The notes beneath the pieces are model-generated. The model made no database searches. It had not been told where the DNA came from and saw only the letters and a program-made list of their open reading frames with translations. The translations under genes and the position numbers were made by a program. Below are positions 10,801 through 21,185 of a DNA stretch of 32,932 nt, in pieces. The stretch's first letter is position 1; each line of letters opens with the position of its first letter. The stretch lies in assembly GCA_963575745.1 (NCBI GenBank), contig CAUYUJ010019267.1:111501-144432 (forward strand). Reading direction: 5' to 3'. The stretch comes from Prorocentrum cordatum. Lineage: Eukaryota > Sar > Dinophyceae > Prorocentrales > Prorocentraceae.

Positions 10801-12319
10801 AATACAGCACATTCCCAGCTCACGGTGGCAACGAGGATAGGCCGCAAACGTTCAGAACCCGACGAAAGGCCATACACATTTGAAACAAGACCCGAATGAG
10901 TCCTGCAGTCTCGCCAGATCCTGGAGCCAAGCTGCCTCTGGTCAGGCCGCTTGCATGGCTCAGTCGCGATGCGGCAACGCTGCGAGCGCCATCATCGGAG
11001 TCTCCGTCTGCGTCGGCACTTCCTGGAGTCCCTGCAGAGGAGCGAACGGACGCGAGAGGGCCAGCCTTAGTCGGCGTAGCATACATGCCAGGGCAACTTC
11101 CGCCAAGAGAGCTACAGCCTGAGACCGCGGCCGCCGCCGCGGCGCCATCACTGAAGACATCATCATCTGATTGACACTCGCCTGCCCCAGGTTGGCGCCC
11201 CCCCCCCTCTGTCGCCATGTAGTCCAGCATCGGGCCTGACTCCGTTCTTCTCCTTGTTGAATTTGTCCAAGAACTCCTCCACGGTCTGAGTGTGCATGTT
11301 CTCGTCTTCCAATAGAAGCTGGCGCGTGCCGACGTCGTCGATCGTCTTGCCGTGGAAGTGGGCGAGGTAACTATTGGCCTGGTTGCTCCACAGATTGTTG
11401 GCGGCTGACATGTGGGCGACCTCCTTGCCGACATTCGTCTCGAGGATGATTTCCAGGCTCCGGAATGGCCGAGACTCGTCCCTGAAGCACATCACTGTTT
11501 CGTCCTTGGATGGGTCCTGCTCCGACGGCACCTTGACTGTCGGGAGGTGGCTCGTCGACGACTTCGGCAGCTGCTTCTTCTGCTTCGCGGCCTGCCTGAG
11601 CTCCTTGTCGTTGGCGCAGACGAAGGCCCTCGTCACCCTCAGCCTGCATGTCACCTCGGAGGTCACAGACGCGCGATCGCGAGGCGCGCCGCCAGACTCC
11701 CTGAGAGTCCGAGCCTGCGAGACAGCGGCCTGCACATCCTTGACGCTGGCGCTCTGCTCACACAACTCCTGCCACGTCCAGTGCGCGAAGGCGAGGTCCC
11801 ACAACTCGAAGCACTCCTGGCAGCCATCGTCGAGCGGCACCTGGGAGCCGCCTGGGGACGTCTTGTAGCGGGCCCACTTCTTGTCCTGCTGGGGGGGCAA
11901 GTGGCAGCATGCGCAACATATAACCTGTCTTCCTGAGTGCCCTTGGAGGCACACCTTCCTAACAAAAGCTCTCACCGACCACCCCTACGTAGGCATTGCA
12001 GCCCACCGCGGCGGCCTGACCAGCGAATAACACTCAGACAAAAAGTGAAACCACGCCCCAACCAGGGGCACCGTGCTTTTGGGCTAGGTTTGAAGGGCAT
12101 GCGGCGACCTGCTTCATCCCAACAGTCCTTGGCTTTCGCATGGCACAGCCCGCACTTGCAGCCGTCGCCCATCATGCGCTTCTTCTTGGGGTTCACCGCG
12201 GGCGGCGGAGCGTCGAAGTCGCCAGCGCCGCCGCTGCTGGCAGCAGGTGCAGAGCGCTTCCTGGCCGCCTTGGAAGAGGCAGCTGCCACGGACAGGCCGC
12301 CGCTGCCTCCCCCAGACAT
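7886..12319 (-). CDS. Multi-exon hypothetical protein with Cys-rich N-terminus
   Basis: The product is unknown. Proposed exons, reading down the minus strand: 12319-about 12110, about 11888-11244, a less certain exon within about 11180-10900, 10613-9927, 9699-8428 and 8167-7886 (stop TGA). The 9927 donor is GT and the 8428 donor is GC. Exons 9699-8428 and 8167-7886 are both whole-codon lengths and join in phase. The start ATG at 12319 opens a Gly/Ser/Ala-rich leader, then PKKKR, then CKCGLCHAK. The second exon has KKWARYKTS and CQECFELWDLAF. The spaced C-x-C-x2-C and C-x2-C look like a split metal-binding module. The rest is long, helical and charged, without recognised motifs or membrane segments. 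A run of ten Gs near 11201-11210 (minus strand) breaks the frame, so the join around 11240-11160 is unresolved. Dinoflagellate genomes contain many such lineage-specific proteins. Existence of the gene is well supported; exact joins are not. Confidence 0.7.
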
Positions 12320-12349
12320 CGGCAGCTCGGATGCTGCCAAGGAAGACGG

Positions 12350-12384
12350 CTGTGAAGTGGCAGCGAACAAAAAAACAAAAACAG
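12350..12384 (-). promoter_or_regulatory. Candidate trans-splice (or 3' splice) acceptor
   Basis: On the minus strand a T-rich tract (TGTTTTTGTTTTTTTG) is followed by CCACTTCACAG, ending 30 bases before the proposed start ATG at 12319. Dinoflagellate mRNAs receive a spliced leader at such pyrimidine-tract/AG sites, so this could mark the mRNA 5' end. An ordinary intron acceptor would look the same. Confidence 0.45.
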
Positions 12385-12399
12385 TACACTGCTGCTGAG

Positions 12400-14213
12400 G
12401 GCAGCTCTGATCCAACAATGCAATGGCATTCGAACGGAGCCCTGATCTAGAATGGACCTCTGACACCAAGGGCGAGAGATGACGGGCCTCCCAGTCGTCG
12501 CAGCTGGACACCGCCCCCGAACACACAGCAGGACTCAACATGCATCACGCTTGGACTTCCTTCAGGCAGAACAGACATTACTCAAGACATGGCTGGGGCC
12601 CCGTAGCAGGCTGCTTGCTGCGTGGCCTGAAGAAGGCCCATACAGGCATGGAGAATGCCTCGCGCACCAATGGGGACGATCGCAGAAGACAACTGTAGGG
12701 GCACGGGGAGGTCGTGGTTATTAGGCCTCGGTGGAGCTATCCCCCCCTTACCCCGTTTGTTGCCGTAGCCGTTTCCTAACAGGCCCCATTCCGATTTCCA
12801 CCTCCCCCCTTTTCCCCCGTGTTCGGTCGCTTCGCCATGGGCGTCGACCGAGCGGGGGGCAGTTGCAGCCCCCAAAGGGTTCTGGGCCCGCGATGCGTTG
12901 GGGCTTGGGTGGGGGTCTTGACAACTTGCCGCGTTAAAGGGTAGTGCTTGCGACAGATTACATGCCCCCAGAGAAGTCCACGGACCCCCCATGGGGGAGT
13001 CCAACAGGGGTTCGTGGACTCCCCCCCAGGGGGGGGGGTCTGTGCACTCCTAGGGGGTGGCATTTCTGCAGCACATTGTGGACGCATCCTGGCCCTGTCG
13101 TGGGGTCCTATGGGGGCTCTCTCGGAGCCTGCTTAGGGGGCCTAAGATGGACCTCTAGGAGGCGCTCCATAAATTTCAAGCCCCCCCCCCCCCAACCACG
13201 CAGCAAGCAGCCGTCATAGCTCGGGGTGGGGGTCTTCGCTGAGGACAGCCTCTCGATGACCATGTAGAGCAGCAGACCTGTCGCACTGAGTATGCTTCTG
13301 GTTTCAACGCCGCCGAACCGACGGGGGAAGAAGGCACAAACAGCAAACTTCATATCCGTCTGTTGCGCGTTTTTCAAAGCCGCCGAACCGACCGAAAATT
13401 GCGTCACCCACCAGCCCCAAAGCCTCGGCGCCCACAGCCCTCTGGGGACACAGCTAAACATTGCTAGACACGTGTTCGACGCTGTCGACGCTAGGCTAAC
13501 CCCCACAAGCTACCCACCTACAACCCCCTTAACACATCAGCCTTGCATCAGATTTTCCACGCAGTTGTTCAAGCCATCGCGCCCCCCCAGGAATGTGGGC
13601 GCCAGACTTAAGGGACCGATGCATTTCTTGGGGCCCTGGCCCCGCGTGCGATGACTCCTTCGCCCCCGTTCTAGGACGGACGTTGTTGAGTTGTACGTTT
13701 AAGCGGGGTTCTCGAGGAAGAGGGCCAGGGGAGCGACAGAGGCGGTCGTTCTTCGTCGCTCAGGCGCTCTCGCCGCCAGATAACACTGCTCAGCTGCGGC
13801 TCGCAGAGACACAACTACACTCGCAGGAGTTCGAGGAGGGCCCCGACCAAGCCCGCGGGATCCTCCTCGTTCTTTAACTTGCGATTCACCCCCCATTGAT
13901 CGTGCTACTCATGTCGCTCCTCCGCCCCCCTCCTCCTCATCCTCCTTCACCCTCCGCCACCCCCCTCCCGCGTCGGCAATCGCCCCCTCCTGGACGGCGC
14001 CCTCCGAACTCTCGCCGAGCCCAGCCTGATCGCTGGCCAGTCGAGCAGCCGATTGAGATGGCGAAACGACTGAAACCAAACCAGGAACCGTTAAACTTCG
14101 CACCACACGGTGGATACCATAAACCAGGGAACTCACGTCGATAGCCTGAAAGTTGACACCATCCAACCCATCTCAACCAGCTGATCGCACCGAAACTCAC
14201 TTCCTACGCCCTG
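12400..14213. other. Intergenic; no gene seen
   Basis: Between two minus-strand genes I see no supportable exon. 12970-13030 can fold: GTCCACG at 12976 pairs with CGTGGAC at 13013, with inner C-runs facing G-runs. 13180-13195 is a C-run. GCCGCCGAACCGAC occurs twice (about 13310 and 13380). A plus-strand frame at 13593-13877 and its minus-strand counterpart have no recognised features. Confidence 0.4.
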
Positions 14214-15912
14214 CTAGTCCGAGCTGTACTCCTCAGAGTCGTTCCCTTGCTCCACGACGGCCGCTGGTTGGCCATGCAGGGGGATGCGCTTGAGCTCGGC
14301 GATGGTGACAGCCTTGGTGAGGAGATGGGCTGGCTTCGCGTGGATCGTGGCGTCTTTGTTCTTGAGCTAGGTCGAGCATAATATATTAGATAGGGACGTC
14401 GTATAGGAGGCTTGTAAAACGGACAGTAGAGTAGAGCATATAGGAGCAGAGGAGACCGACGCTGAAATAACTAAAGTAAACTAAGGGGCCCCAGGGCCAG
14501 AAATTGCATGTGTCTTCCCGTTGCTAGAGGTGACATTCCCTGGTGGGAATTGAGCAAGGAGCAAGGGATAATAAGAGAGAGGGGAATATCAGCACACGGA
14601 ACATAACATAGCTCGCCCGAGCAGGGTAACATTGGACTCGCAAGGGTAGAGCACAGCGGAGCAATGAGCATACAGGGGTACAGTAGACTAGAATAGAACA
14701 TATTAATTGCAATCCTTGATCATCTTCGTCTGGGACGCCTCCACGCGCTTGGCCGAGATCTTCGCGATCCCTGGGATGATCACGATGCCCTTCTGCTTCA
14801 GCTCGCGCCTGCACACTGCATCGAGCGCGCAGAGAACCCTCACGACGTCGTAGTGCGAAACCTTCTGACTGGGGGGCGCCGACGCTGACGACTTGAACAA
14901 TGACCAAATTGTTGACGCTTCGCGGCTCCCCACCAGCCCATCCAGAAACGATGCCCAGAGGAATTGCCTCGATCAGGGAAGTGGGCAGCACACAGAAGAA
15001 GCCATTATAAGGCATCTTTGGATATCTTGAGCCATCTTGGAGGTCATCGTGGCCCCCCCTCCAGGCGCACTTGGGGTCATCTTAACCAGTGCCCCCCCAA
15101 GAGGCCAACATGTGGCCAAAACCTTAGTACAATCAATGATTGGACATTCTCGCCGAGGCCTCTTGGAGCATCTTGGGTGCATCTGGGTGGTCTTTTGGGG
15201 CCTCTTGGCGGTCTCTTGGGAGCCTCTTGAGGGCATCCTGAGGGCCGCTTGGGGCGCCCTGGCCACCTCGTGGGGCCCTCTTGGGGCACCTTCGGGGGCC
15301 TCAGGGGTCATCTGTGGGCCATCTTGGGTGTGATCGATCGCAGGAGGGGGGTGCTAATTACAGCCCCCCCCTCAGGATGCCAAAATGGTGCCAAAACCAC
15401 AGTAAACCAAATGATTTTGGCGTCCTCGCCGAGGCCGTTTCGGACGCTCCGACGGCTCGCGGGCCCCCCCGTCCAGGTCCAGGGGGGGGGGCAGGGGGAG
15501 GGGTAAACCCCTCCCCGAAGGGGAACAAGGATGGGTGGACGAGGACACTCTCTAAACCACCGACGCCCAGAGGGCTGGTGGGACAAGATTTGCAAGTCGT
15601 CGTCGACCCCCCCCCCCCCTCACCCCGCCTCGCCAGTGGGCGCCTCGGGGCCGCGGCGAGGGCGACGTCGAGGAGGGGGGAAGGGCGGCGAGGGAAGTCG
15701 ACGACGACGCCGACGAAGACAGGGATGGGAACCTTCGCCCCAGCTGCGCCGACACGGCCCCACATGTTCTCGGTCTCCTCGCTGACCGCCAGGTGCAGGG
15801 AGCCCTTGTCTAGGGCCCTCTTGTGCGGGGCGAGCTTGGCAGGAGCAGGACCACCAGCGGCGCCAGCTGCGTCTCCGTGAGGCTGCTGCGGAAGAGGGCC
15901 TTGAGCAGCCAT
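14214..15912 (-). CDS. Dinoflagellate histone-like protein (HU-like, HCc/HLP family)
   Basis: Three exons give a 151-residue protein: 15912-15764 (49 codons plus two bases), 14868-14715 and 14366-14214 (stop TAG). The joins keep frame: donor AT|GTGG to acceptor CCCCCAG|T, then AAG|GATTGC (a GA donor) to CCTAG|CTC. Family signs run in order. An N-terminal basic segment, KRALDKGSLHLAVSEETE, corresponds to the KKAM-TKGALxDALS region of HCc proteins. A helical segment, DVVRVLCALDAVCRRELKQK, is followed by G-IVIIPGIAKI, the conserved hydrophobic strand of HU-like proteins. Last comes HAKPAHLLTKAVTIAELK, matching the family's KAKPAKTVVKAFPVxALK end. Known members are basic chromatin proteins that bind and bend DNA in the histone-poor dinoflagellate nucleus. 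This copy is diverged: it has an Ala/Pro-rich leader, an acidic tail (NDSEEYSSD), and the usual RxKPATKAG basic stretch is eroded. It may be a specialised paralogue or a decaying copy. The last exon is too short to stand out as an ORF alone. Confidence 0.7.
14902..15600 (+). repeat. Inverted-repeat arm 1 (in intron 1 of the histone-like gene)
   Basis: This arm matches 18847-19541 in opposite orientation over almost its whole length. It starts at ACCAAATTGTTG (outer end), passes the block GCCTCGATCAGGGAAGTGGG, a CTTGGGG-type degenerate stretch (15005-15330) and a GTCCAGGTCC...GGGTAAACCCCTCCCC block, and ends at CACCGACGCCCAGAGGGCTG plus about 30 bases. It contains two diverged copies of an internal unit (about 15062-15172 and 15330-15440) that share GCCAAAACC, CAATGAT/AAATGAT and CTCGCCGAGGCC. 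It is probably a dispersed repeat or non-autonomous element; no coding frame is conserved between the arms. Confidence 0.75.
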
Positions 15913-17775
15913 CGCGCCAGGAGAGACGCGTGCCTTGGACGCTCCTTGCCTGGGCGAGGAACGGGGGCTCTCTCCAGAGCAAGAAGCTTGATCCTGGAAG
16001 CCCACTGGGGTTGGCGGGCAGGGAGGTGGGGAGCGAGAACAGAGCAATGTTGCCAGAACCCCTGAACTCCACGACTCCGAAACTCTCCAGCCTCGCCGCA
16101 AACAGGAATGCCAGAACCGCCGAGGAGAACAGCTCCCTCCACCTGGCCCAACGGCGGCCATCCTGACATCAGTGCGACGAGAGCCTGCTGCAATGAGGCC
16201 GACCCCAGCCAGGGCAGTAGAGCAACCCACAACGTGCACGAACTACCAGATCGCAATCAGGACAAGGGTGGGCGGGGGGGGGGACTTAGGGCACGCAGCC
16301 ACGACAGCATATGTACACGCAAGTGGTATACGCCGATGCATGTATACATGGCTTAAGTGCTGCCTGGACCTACTTTTGACTTACTTTGGACCTACTTTTG
16401 ACCTACTTTAGACCTACTTGCGAACTGCCGTAACCTACTTTTGACCTACTTGTGACCTACTTTTGACCTACTTGTGACCTACTTGTGACCTACTTTTGCA
16501 CATGACGGAGTGTGGTCAAGCGACGTGCCGCCATTGGCGCAACGGAAGACAACGTTTAATGAGCATGGGTTTGCTAACCTAGTTGCCAGGTCTGATGGGG
16601 CTGGCAGAAGCTCGCTGGACCTATCTCGAAACCAAGGCTTGGTCACTGACCTATCTGCAGAATGGGAGGCCGACCCCCCCGACCTACTTTTTAGCTATAT
16701 GTATCGAGCACGGAGATAGGAAAAGAAGGTCGAGTGCCCCAGCGCGGGTGCCAAAGTAGGTTCCGAAGTAGGTCGGGGACCACGTCGGGGGTCCAAACTA
16801 ACTCTTTGGACCTATCGTCGTCGCCACGACCTCATCCACCCTTGCCTTTATCTGCCCACGGCCTCCTCCTCCCCTCTGGCACCCCTCCCGCTCTCCATCC
16901 CCCATCGCCTCCCAATTCGCATCCACCCGTCCTCGTCGCCTCTGCTCCCTCTCCCATTTGCGATCTGCAAGCTAGTGATGCTTCACAGTAACTTCTAATG
17001 TGTAGTGGTAACAATAGCACAACACAGTGGGGGAATACTGTAAATGTTTGCGGGGGCACGGAATACTTGAGTGACTGCATAGCTAAATTTGCGTTGGACA
17101 GAGAGTGTTGGGGGAAAGGCGAGGGTAGTCTACGGTGTGTGGCAATTCGGTAGTGGACACCAAACGTGCTTTTGGCCATAGTTTGCCCATGTCGGGCAGC
17201 TTTTTTGGGGGGGGGCTTTTGGGCGTGTATATTCTGTCGCAGAGAGGTCCGAACCCCTTGGGGGACCCCACGTGGGACCTTACAGGAGGTAACACGCACC
17301 TGCGCTCCTAAGGGACACTTGGTTAGTAGGCGTTTAAGGTGCCGTATCATTCCAAGGGCGATTGGTTCTACGCGAGAGGAGTGGGAGGAGGACTAAATAC
17401 AACCCTTGTTTTCTAAAGTGGTCGGCGGTCGCACCCCGCGACCATTCATCTTTGTTCAACCCCGAACGTTCGGCAGGGCCCACGGGGCAAGTACCCCCTG
17501 CCACCAGCTCAGCTTATCTCAACGAAGGGCTGCGGCTGGCAATCTTTAAAATTGCGGGCAGCGCAAGTGGCCAGGCAGACTGAAACCCACTCTGCTGCAC
17601 ATGCAGCTTTCGAATGTATTGCGAGCTGATGTTGACGCTGCATGGTCGTCCTCCTCCCATTCCTTCTCCCCCCCCCTCCTTGTTTCAATATGCACCGATG
17701 TCGTCATCGAACCCCTTCCCAGCTACCCTCGCAGCCACCCTGCCTCGGTCGCAGCATCGACCATAGCTAGGGCCA
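15913..17775. other. Upstream flank of the histone-like gene; no other gene seen
   Basis: On the minus strand, 15913-16040 includes a pyrimidine-rich tract ending in AG that could serve the histone-like mRNA 5' end. 16366-16500 is a GACCTACTT tandem repeat, listed separately. 16800-16990 is C-rich. 17205-17220 has a T-run then a G-run. 17263-17279 is a near-palindrome around CCACGTGG. No exon was recognised on either strand. Confidence 0.4.
16366..16500 (+). repeat. TTTTGACCTACTT / GTGACCTACTT tandem repeat
   Basis: About ten units of 11-12 bp share GACCTACTT followed by TT, GT or similar. Further single copies appear at 16616 (GACCTATCT), 16649 and 16681. Inverted copies (AAGTAGGT) lie at about 16755-16772. 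A related word, TTTGACCTATCTG, occurs far away at 27109. The array is not in a gene. Confidence 0.8.
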
Positions 17776-18744
17776 TCATTGTTCAAACTCCTGCAGCAAA
17801 TCACTGGGGCGCTCTAGCAGGTCACCAAGGGCCGCGCCTGGATCTTCGACGGTGCGAGCTGGCTCGCGCCAGTCATGCATGCCCTGGGCCCTGGATACCT
17901 CGGCATCGGAACGGCACGAGGGGCGCGACTCGCTCTGATCCGACCTCAGCGTCCAATTACGCCGCTTCTTAGGCGCCTGCATCCAGCCGCTCGCACTCAC
18001 AAGATCAGAGGTCAGCCTGGCTGGCGTCTCAAGAGTCGGCCGCATGACATCAGGGCTCTTTGGCGAACGCTCACCAGCTGCGCGCTTCAAAGAAGAGTCG
18101 CCTGACGGTGCAATCTGCTGCAAGGGCACCTCATCAGCGCTATCTGAAACCTGAATGATTGTGTTTCGGCAGCCTGGGAGATCAAACGGGAAGCGGCGAG
18201 ACGGCGGCCCTTGCGCGCCGTCAGCCGCAGCAAAACAAGTCGACGCAACTGCAACCTGCTTGGCGCCAGAAACATCATCGGGCTCTGGCGCCGCCGAGCC
18301 ACCAATCGCAGAACTCGGACCCTTTGTGAAACGAGACTGGCCTTCATGATTGCTGGCGGCAGGGCGCCCGTCAGAATCTGCCTCGCTCGCCGCGAGCGTG
18401 GCGGGGGCTTCTGACGCGACACCCTTGCGCGGCTCCTCTGATGCTCCGTGAGCCCGCCCGCCAGAGTCGATTGCACCATCTGTTGGGTAGCGTGGATGAC
18501 TATCCGCATGAGGCTCAGGATTACGATGTTTTGGTGTCCTTGCACGATGGATCACTGTAGCGGGTTCGGCGGGCTCTGAAGGGATCTCGGGATTCTGATT
18601 CTGTCCTGGAGTTGCGGATGTGGGGCTTCCTCCGATAATGAATAACGTGCACGGGAGTTCGACATCAAGCCGCTTCTCATAGCCCATGGGTTTGCTCGGG
18701 TCCGTCATCACTAAGTTCAGCCATCCACTCACTTCGCAAGACAT
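17776..18744 (-). CDS. Hypothetical protein ORF, 322 residues
   Basis: A long minus-strand frame. I chose the ATG at 18744 because everything upstream in the same frame lies in or near inverted-repeat arm 2. It begins MSCEVSGWLNLVMTDPSKPM and has a short hydrophobic stretch (LPCTLFIIGG). It then becomes Ser/Ala/Pro/Glu-rich and probably disordered, with a basic patch (APKKRRNWTLR), and ends in an acidic LLQEFEQ. No domain is recognised. It could be a terminal exon of a larger minus-strand gene whose other exons I cannot find, or a chance frame: GC-rich DNA makes long frames common. The frame's length and the varied composition of its first 50 residues are the main support. Confidence 0.35.
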   Translation of the reverse strand: MSCEVSGWLNLVMTDPSKPMGYEKRLDVELPCTLFIIGGSPTSATPGQNQNPEIPSEPAEPATVIHRARTPKHRNPEPHADSHPRYPTDGAIDSGGRAHGASEEPRKGVASEAPATLAASEADSDGRPAASNHEGQSRFTKGPSSAIGGSAAPEPDDVSGAKQVAVASTCFAAADGAQGPPSRRFPFDLPGCRNTIIQVSDSADEVPLQQIAPSGDSSLKRAAGERSPKSPDVMRPTLETPARLTSDLVSASGWMQAPKKRRNWTLRSDQSESRPSCRSDAEVSRAQGMHDWREPARTVEDPGAALGDLLERPSDLLQEFEQ

Positions 18745-18846
18745 TATTGGCCAACGGGGCGCGGTGAGAGAAATGCCTGCGCGCGCCCGCTGCCCTGGAA
18801 ACTTTCGACCCGAACGGCGACGTAATGATGGCGATGCATTGCCGAC

Positions 18847-19541
18847 TACAACTGCGAATCCCACCAGCCCTCTGGGCGTCGGTGGTTTAGAGGGCTTCCT
18901 CTTCCACATGCCCGTCTTCCCCTTCGGGGAGGGCGTTACCCCTCCCCCTACCCCCTCCACTGGACCTGGGCGGGGGGCCCCGCGAGTCGCCTGAGCGTCC
19001 AAAACGGCCTCGGCGAGGAAGCCAACATCATTTGCTTTACGTTGGCGTTGGCCACATGTTGGCACCCTGAGGGGGGACTGCAATTAGACCCCCCCCCGTC
19101 CTGTAATCGATCTCGCCCAAGACGGCCCATCGATGGCCCCGAAGGCCCCCAGGGGTGTCCCAGGAGGGCCCCACGAGGTGGCCAGGCAGCCCCAAGAGGC
19201 CCTCAGGATGCCCCCAAGAGGTTCCCAAGAGACCCCCAAGAGGCCCCAAGAGACCCCCCAGAGGCACCCAAGAAGCTCCAAGAGGCCTCGGCGAGAATGC
19301 CCAATCATTGATGCGACTAAGGTTTTAGCCACATGGTGGCCTCTTGGGGGGGGCACTGATTAAGATGACTCCAAGAGTGCCTGGGGGAGCCCACGATGAC
19401 CTCCCAGACGGCTCAAGATACCCCAAGACGTCTCATACTGCCTTCCTCTGCGTGCTGCCCACTTCCCTGGTCGAGGCAATTCCTCGGGGCATCGTTTCTG
19501 GATGGGTTGGTGGGGATTCGCGAAGCGCCAACAATTTAGTC
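18847..19541 (-). repeat. Inverted-repeat arm 2
   Basis: Reverse-complement partner of 14902-15600, with all the same blocks in mirrored order. The outer end is CAACAATTTAG near 19541 and the inner end lies just beyond CCCACCAGCCCTCTGGGCGT near 18860. The arms are nearly equal in length (about 695 and 699 bp) and are separated by about 3.2 kb that includes exon 1 of the histone-like gene. Small indels and homopolymer differences distinguish the arms. Confidence 0.75.
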
Positions 19542-19988
19542 CTAAGAGCTGTTTCCTAAGGGACCGTGGCCATACACGAACTTAGACACTACCTAGTCAT
19601 ATGGTTTAAGCGGGTTGGATAGCGGGTGTCATCTAATGGTCTACATTTTGGATGCACTTGATCGCTCATTCGGGGTATCATTGCTACCGTGGGTCGCAGC
19701 GACAGATGAGCGCCGCAAGGGCGCGGACCACTCGGGGGGGGGCGGGCGGGGAGGGGAGAGGCGATAGGCTCTTCTTAAGGACGGAGGGGAGGGGGGATGA
19801 TTTGACTACAGCTAGCTGGCTCGGTGCAACCTGAGAGCGGCGTCGGCAGACAGCGCGTGCAGGCGCAGCGCCGACGCGCGAACAGAACACATGCTTGCCA
19901 CCAGGATGCGTGACATCTCGGGGCGATGCGCAATGCGTCCCCCTTCGCCAGCTCGCAGGGTAAATCTGCCAGCAGAAAGGGGCGCATG
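19542..19988. other. Spacer downstream of the large transposase-like gene
   Basis: No gene seen. 19730-19800 is purine-rich (GGGGAGGGG-type). On the minus strand this is the 3' side of the gene that stops at 19989, so part may be its 3' untranslated region. Confidence 0.4.
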
Positions 19989-20988
19989 CTAAACTCCCAG
20001 CACGTACCCCGACAAATCCAGAGACTCGCTCTCCTCGCCATCAGCAAGGGCGCGTTCAAAACTGAGGAGCTTCCTCCCTGCGTCAGTGGCCTCAAGACCG
20101 CTGCGCGCCAACAATCTCTGGTCGCGGTCCAAGGCTCGGAGCCGCACGTTGTCTGTGTGCTCGACCTTCCTGTGGCATCCGTGGCCATCGACCAGCCATG
20201 CCGCGAGGAAGCCGCACGGCCTCCCTCCTTTCATCGCTCCACCCGCAACTCTCTTCAACCTGGAGGTTCGCGTCAGGACGCACCCGTGCTTGGAGCAGAC
20301 TGCCTCGAAACAGTTCTTCGACTCATAGTAGCTGATCTTCCCCGTGCCCACGTGAACAGTTGCCTCGGCAGGTCTCTGGCCGCCGCGCACAGGAGGCCCA
20401 GCGGCAAGTGGCGGAACCAGCTCTGGCGGCAGTGGAGCGGCTCCCGCCGGCGGCAGCTCCTCAGGCGGCGGCAGCGGGGGCGGCGGCGGTGGCGGCTCTC
20501 CTGAACCCGATGCCGCTGAACTGGCAGCCCCGCCGCCATCGCCTCCACTGGGGCCAGAAGAAGAAGAAGAATAACCAGTGTCGCCGCCAGCTCCGTCGGC
20601 CCCGTCATCGGGGATCATGGCCAGAAACATGTCCATTAACTCATCCAAGTCGCTGCGTGGCTCGACGCCCTCGCCACCCGTGCCGCCTCCCTCAGCGCCC
20701 TCATCCTTGGTGAGGTCCTCCTCGGGGTCGCAGCTGTCGCCGTCTGCCAGCGCCTGTGAGCCCGACGCAACTGAAGACCAATCAGGGGCAGAAGTATCTT
20801 TCACGTTCGTGCCCCTCTTCTCCCGCAAGGGCGGCCAGGCATGGTAGACAGGGCTGGCGCTCTCAACTGATACAATGTCTGGCGAAAGATACGGCAGAGC
20901 CAAGCTGGTAGAGCAAATCTGGAAGAACTCGACTGTCCACTTGGTGTTCAAGGACATTTCGCTGAAGGCCTGCATCTCTGTGTAGAAG
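19989..20988 (-). CDS. Transposase-like giant gene, exon 4 (C-terminal)
   Basis: The final exon, ending at a TAG (19989-19991). It is joined to exon 3 by a 197-base GT-AG intron (21185-20989; donor CCAG|GTTAAA, acceptor GGCAG|CTTC) that keeps the frame across a Ser codon. It encodes an N-terminal FYTEMQAFSEMSLN segment, an acidic/Gly/Ser-rich linker with a proline run (about 20440-20505), then a compact end with YYESKNCFEAVCSKHGC, a Lys/Arg-rich stretch, GRPCGFLAAWL and a charged helix. Cys and His residues (CFEAVC, KHGC, HGCH) suggest metal binding, but no family is assigned. In my recollection a GRPLGxLxAWL end is shared by many uncharacterised dinoflagellate proteins; I could not check that. 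Confidence 0.6.
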
Positions 20989-21185
20989 CTGCCGACAGCC
21001 TGCGGCATATTGGGGGGGCGCCGAGGGATCCCCTATGAAACCGTTTGCCCTCAACCCTCTGCATTGCCAGACACAAACACCTCAATGCCAAGGGGGGCGG
21101 GGGCTGGGAAATACGCGAGGCGCGCGCACTGGAAATGCATCGGCTATGCGGCTACGCGTCGGGGCGCACAGGAAAAGCATTTAAC

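Noticed and set aside
15358-16239. Single 293-codon minus-strand frame as an intact gene
   Set aside because: Only its middle (15912-15764) matches the histone-like family; the rest reads into the intron, the repeat arm and upstream DNA.
14902-19541. One foldback transposon with 0.7-kb terminal inverted repeats
   Set aside because: The interior contains exon 1 of the histone-like gene, whose exons 2-3 lie outside, so the whole span is unlikely to be a single mobile unit.
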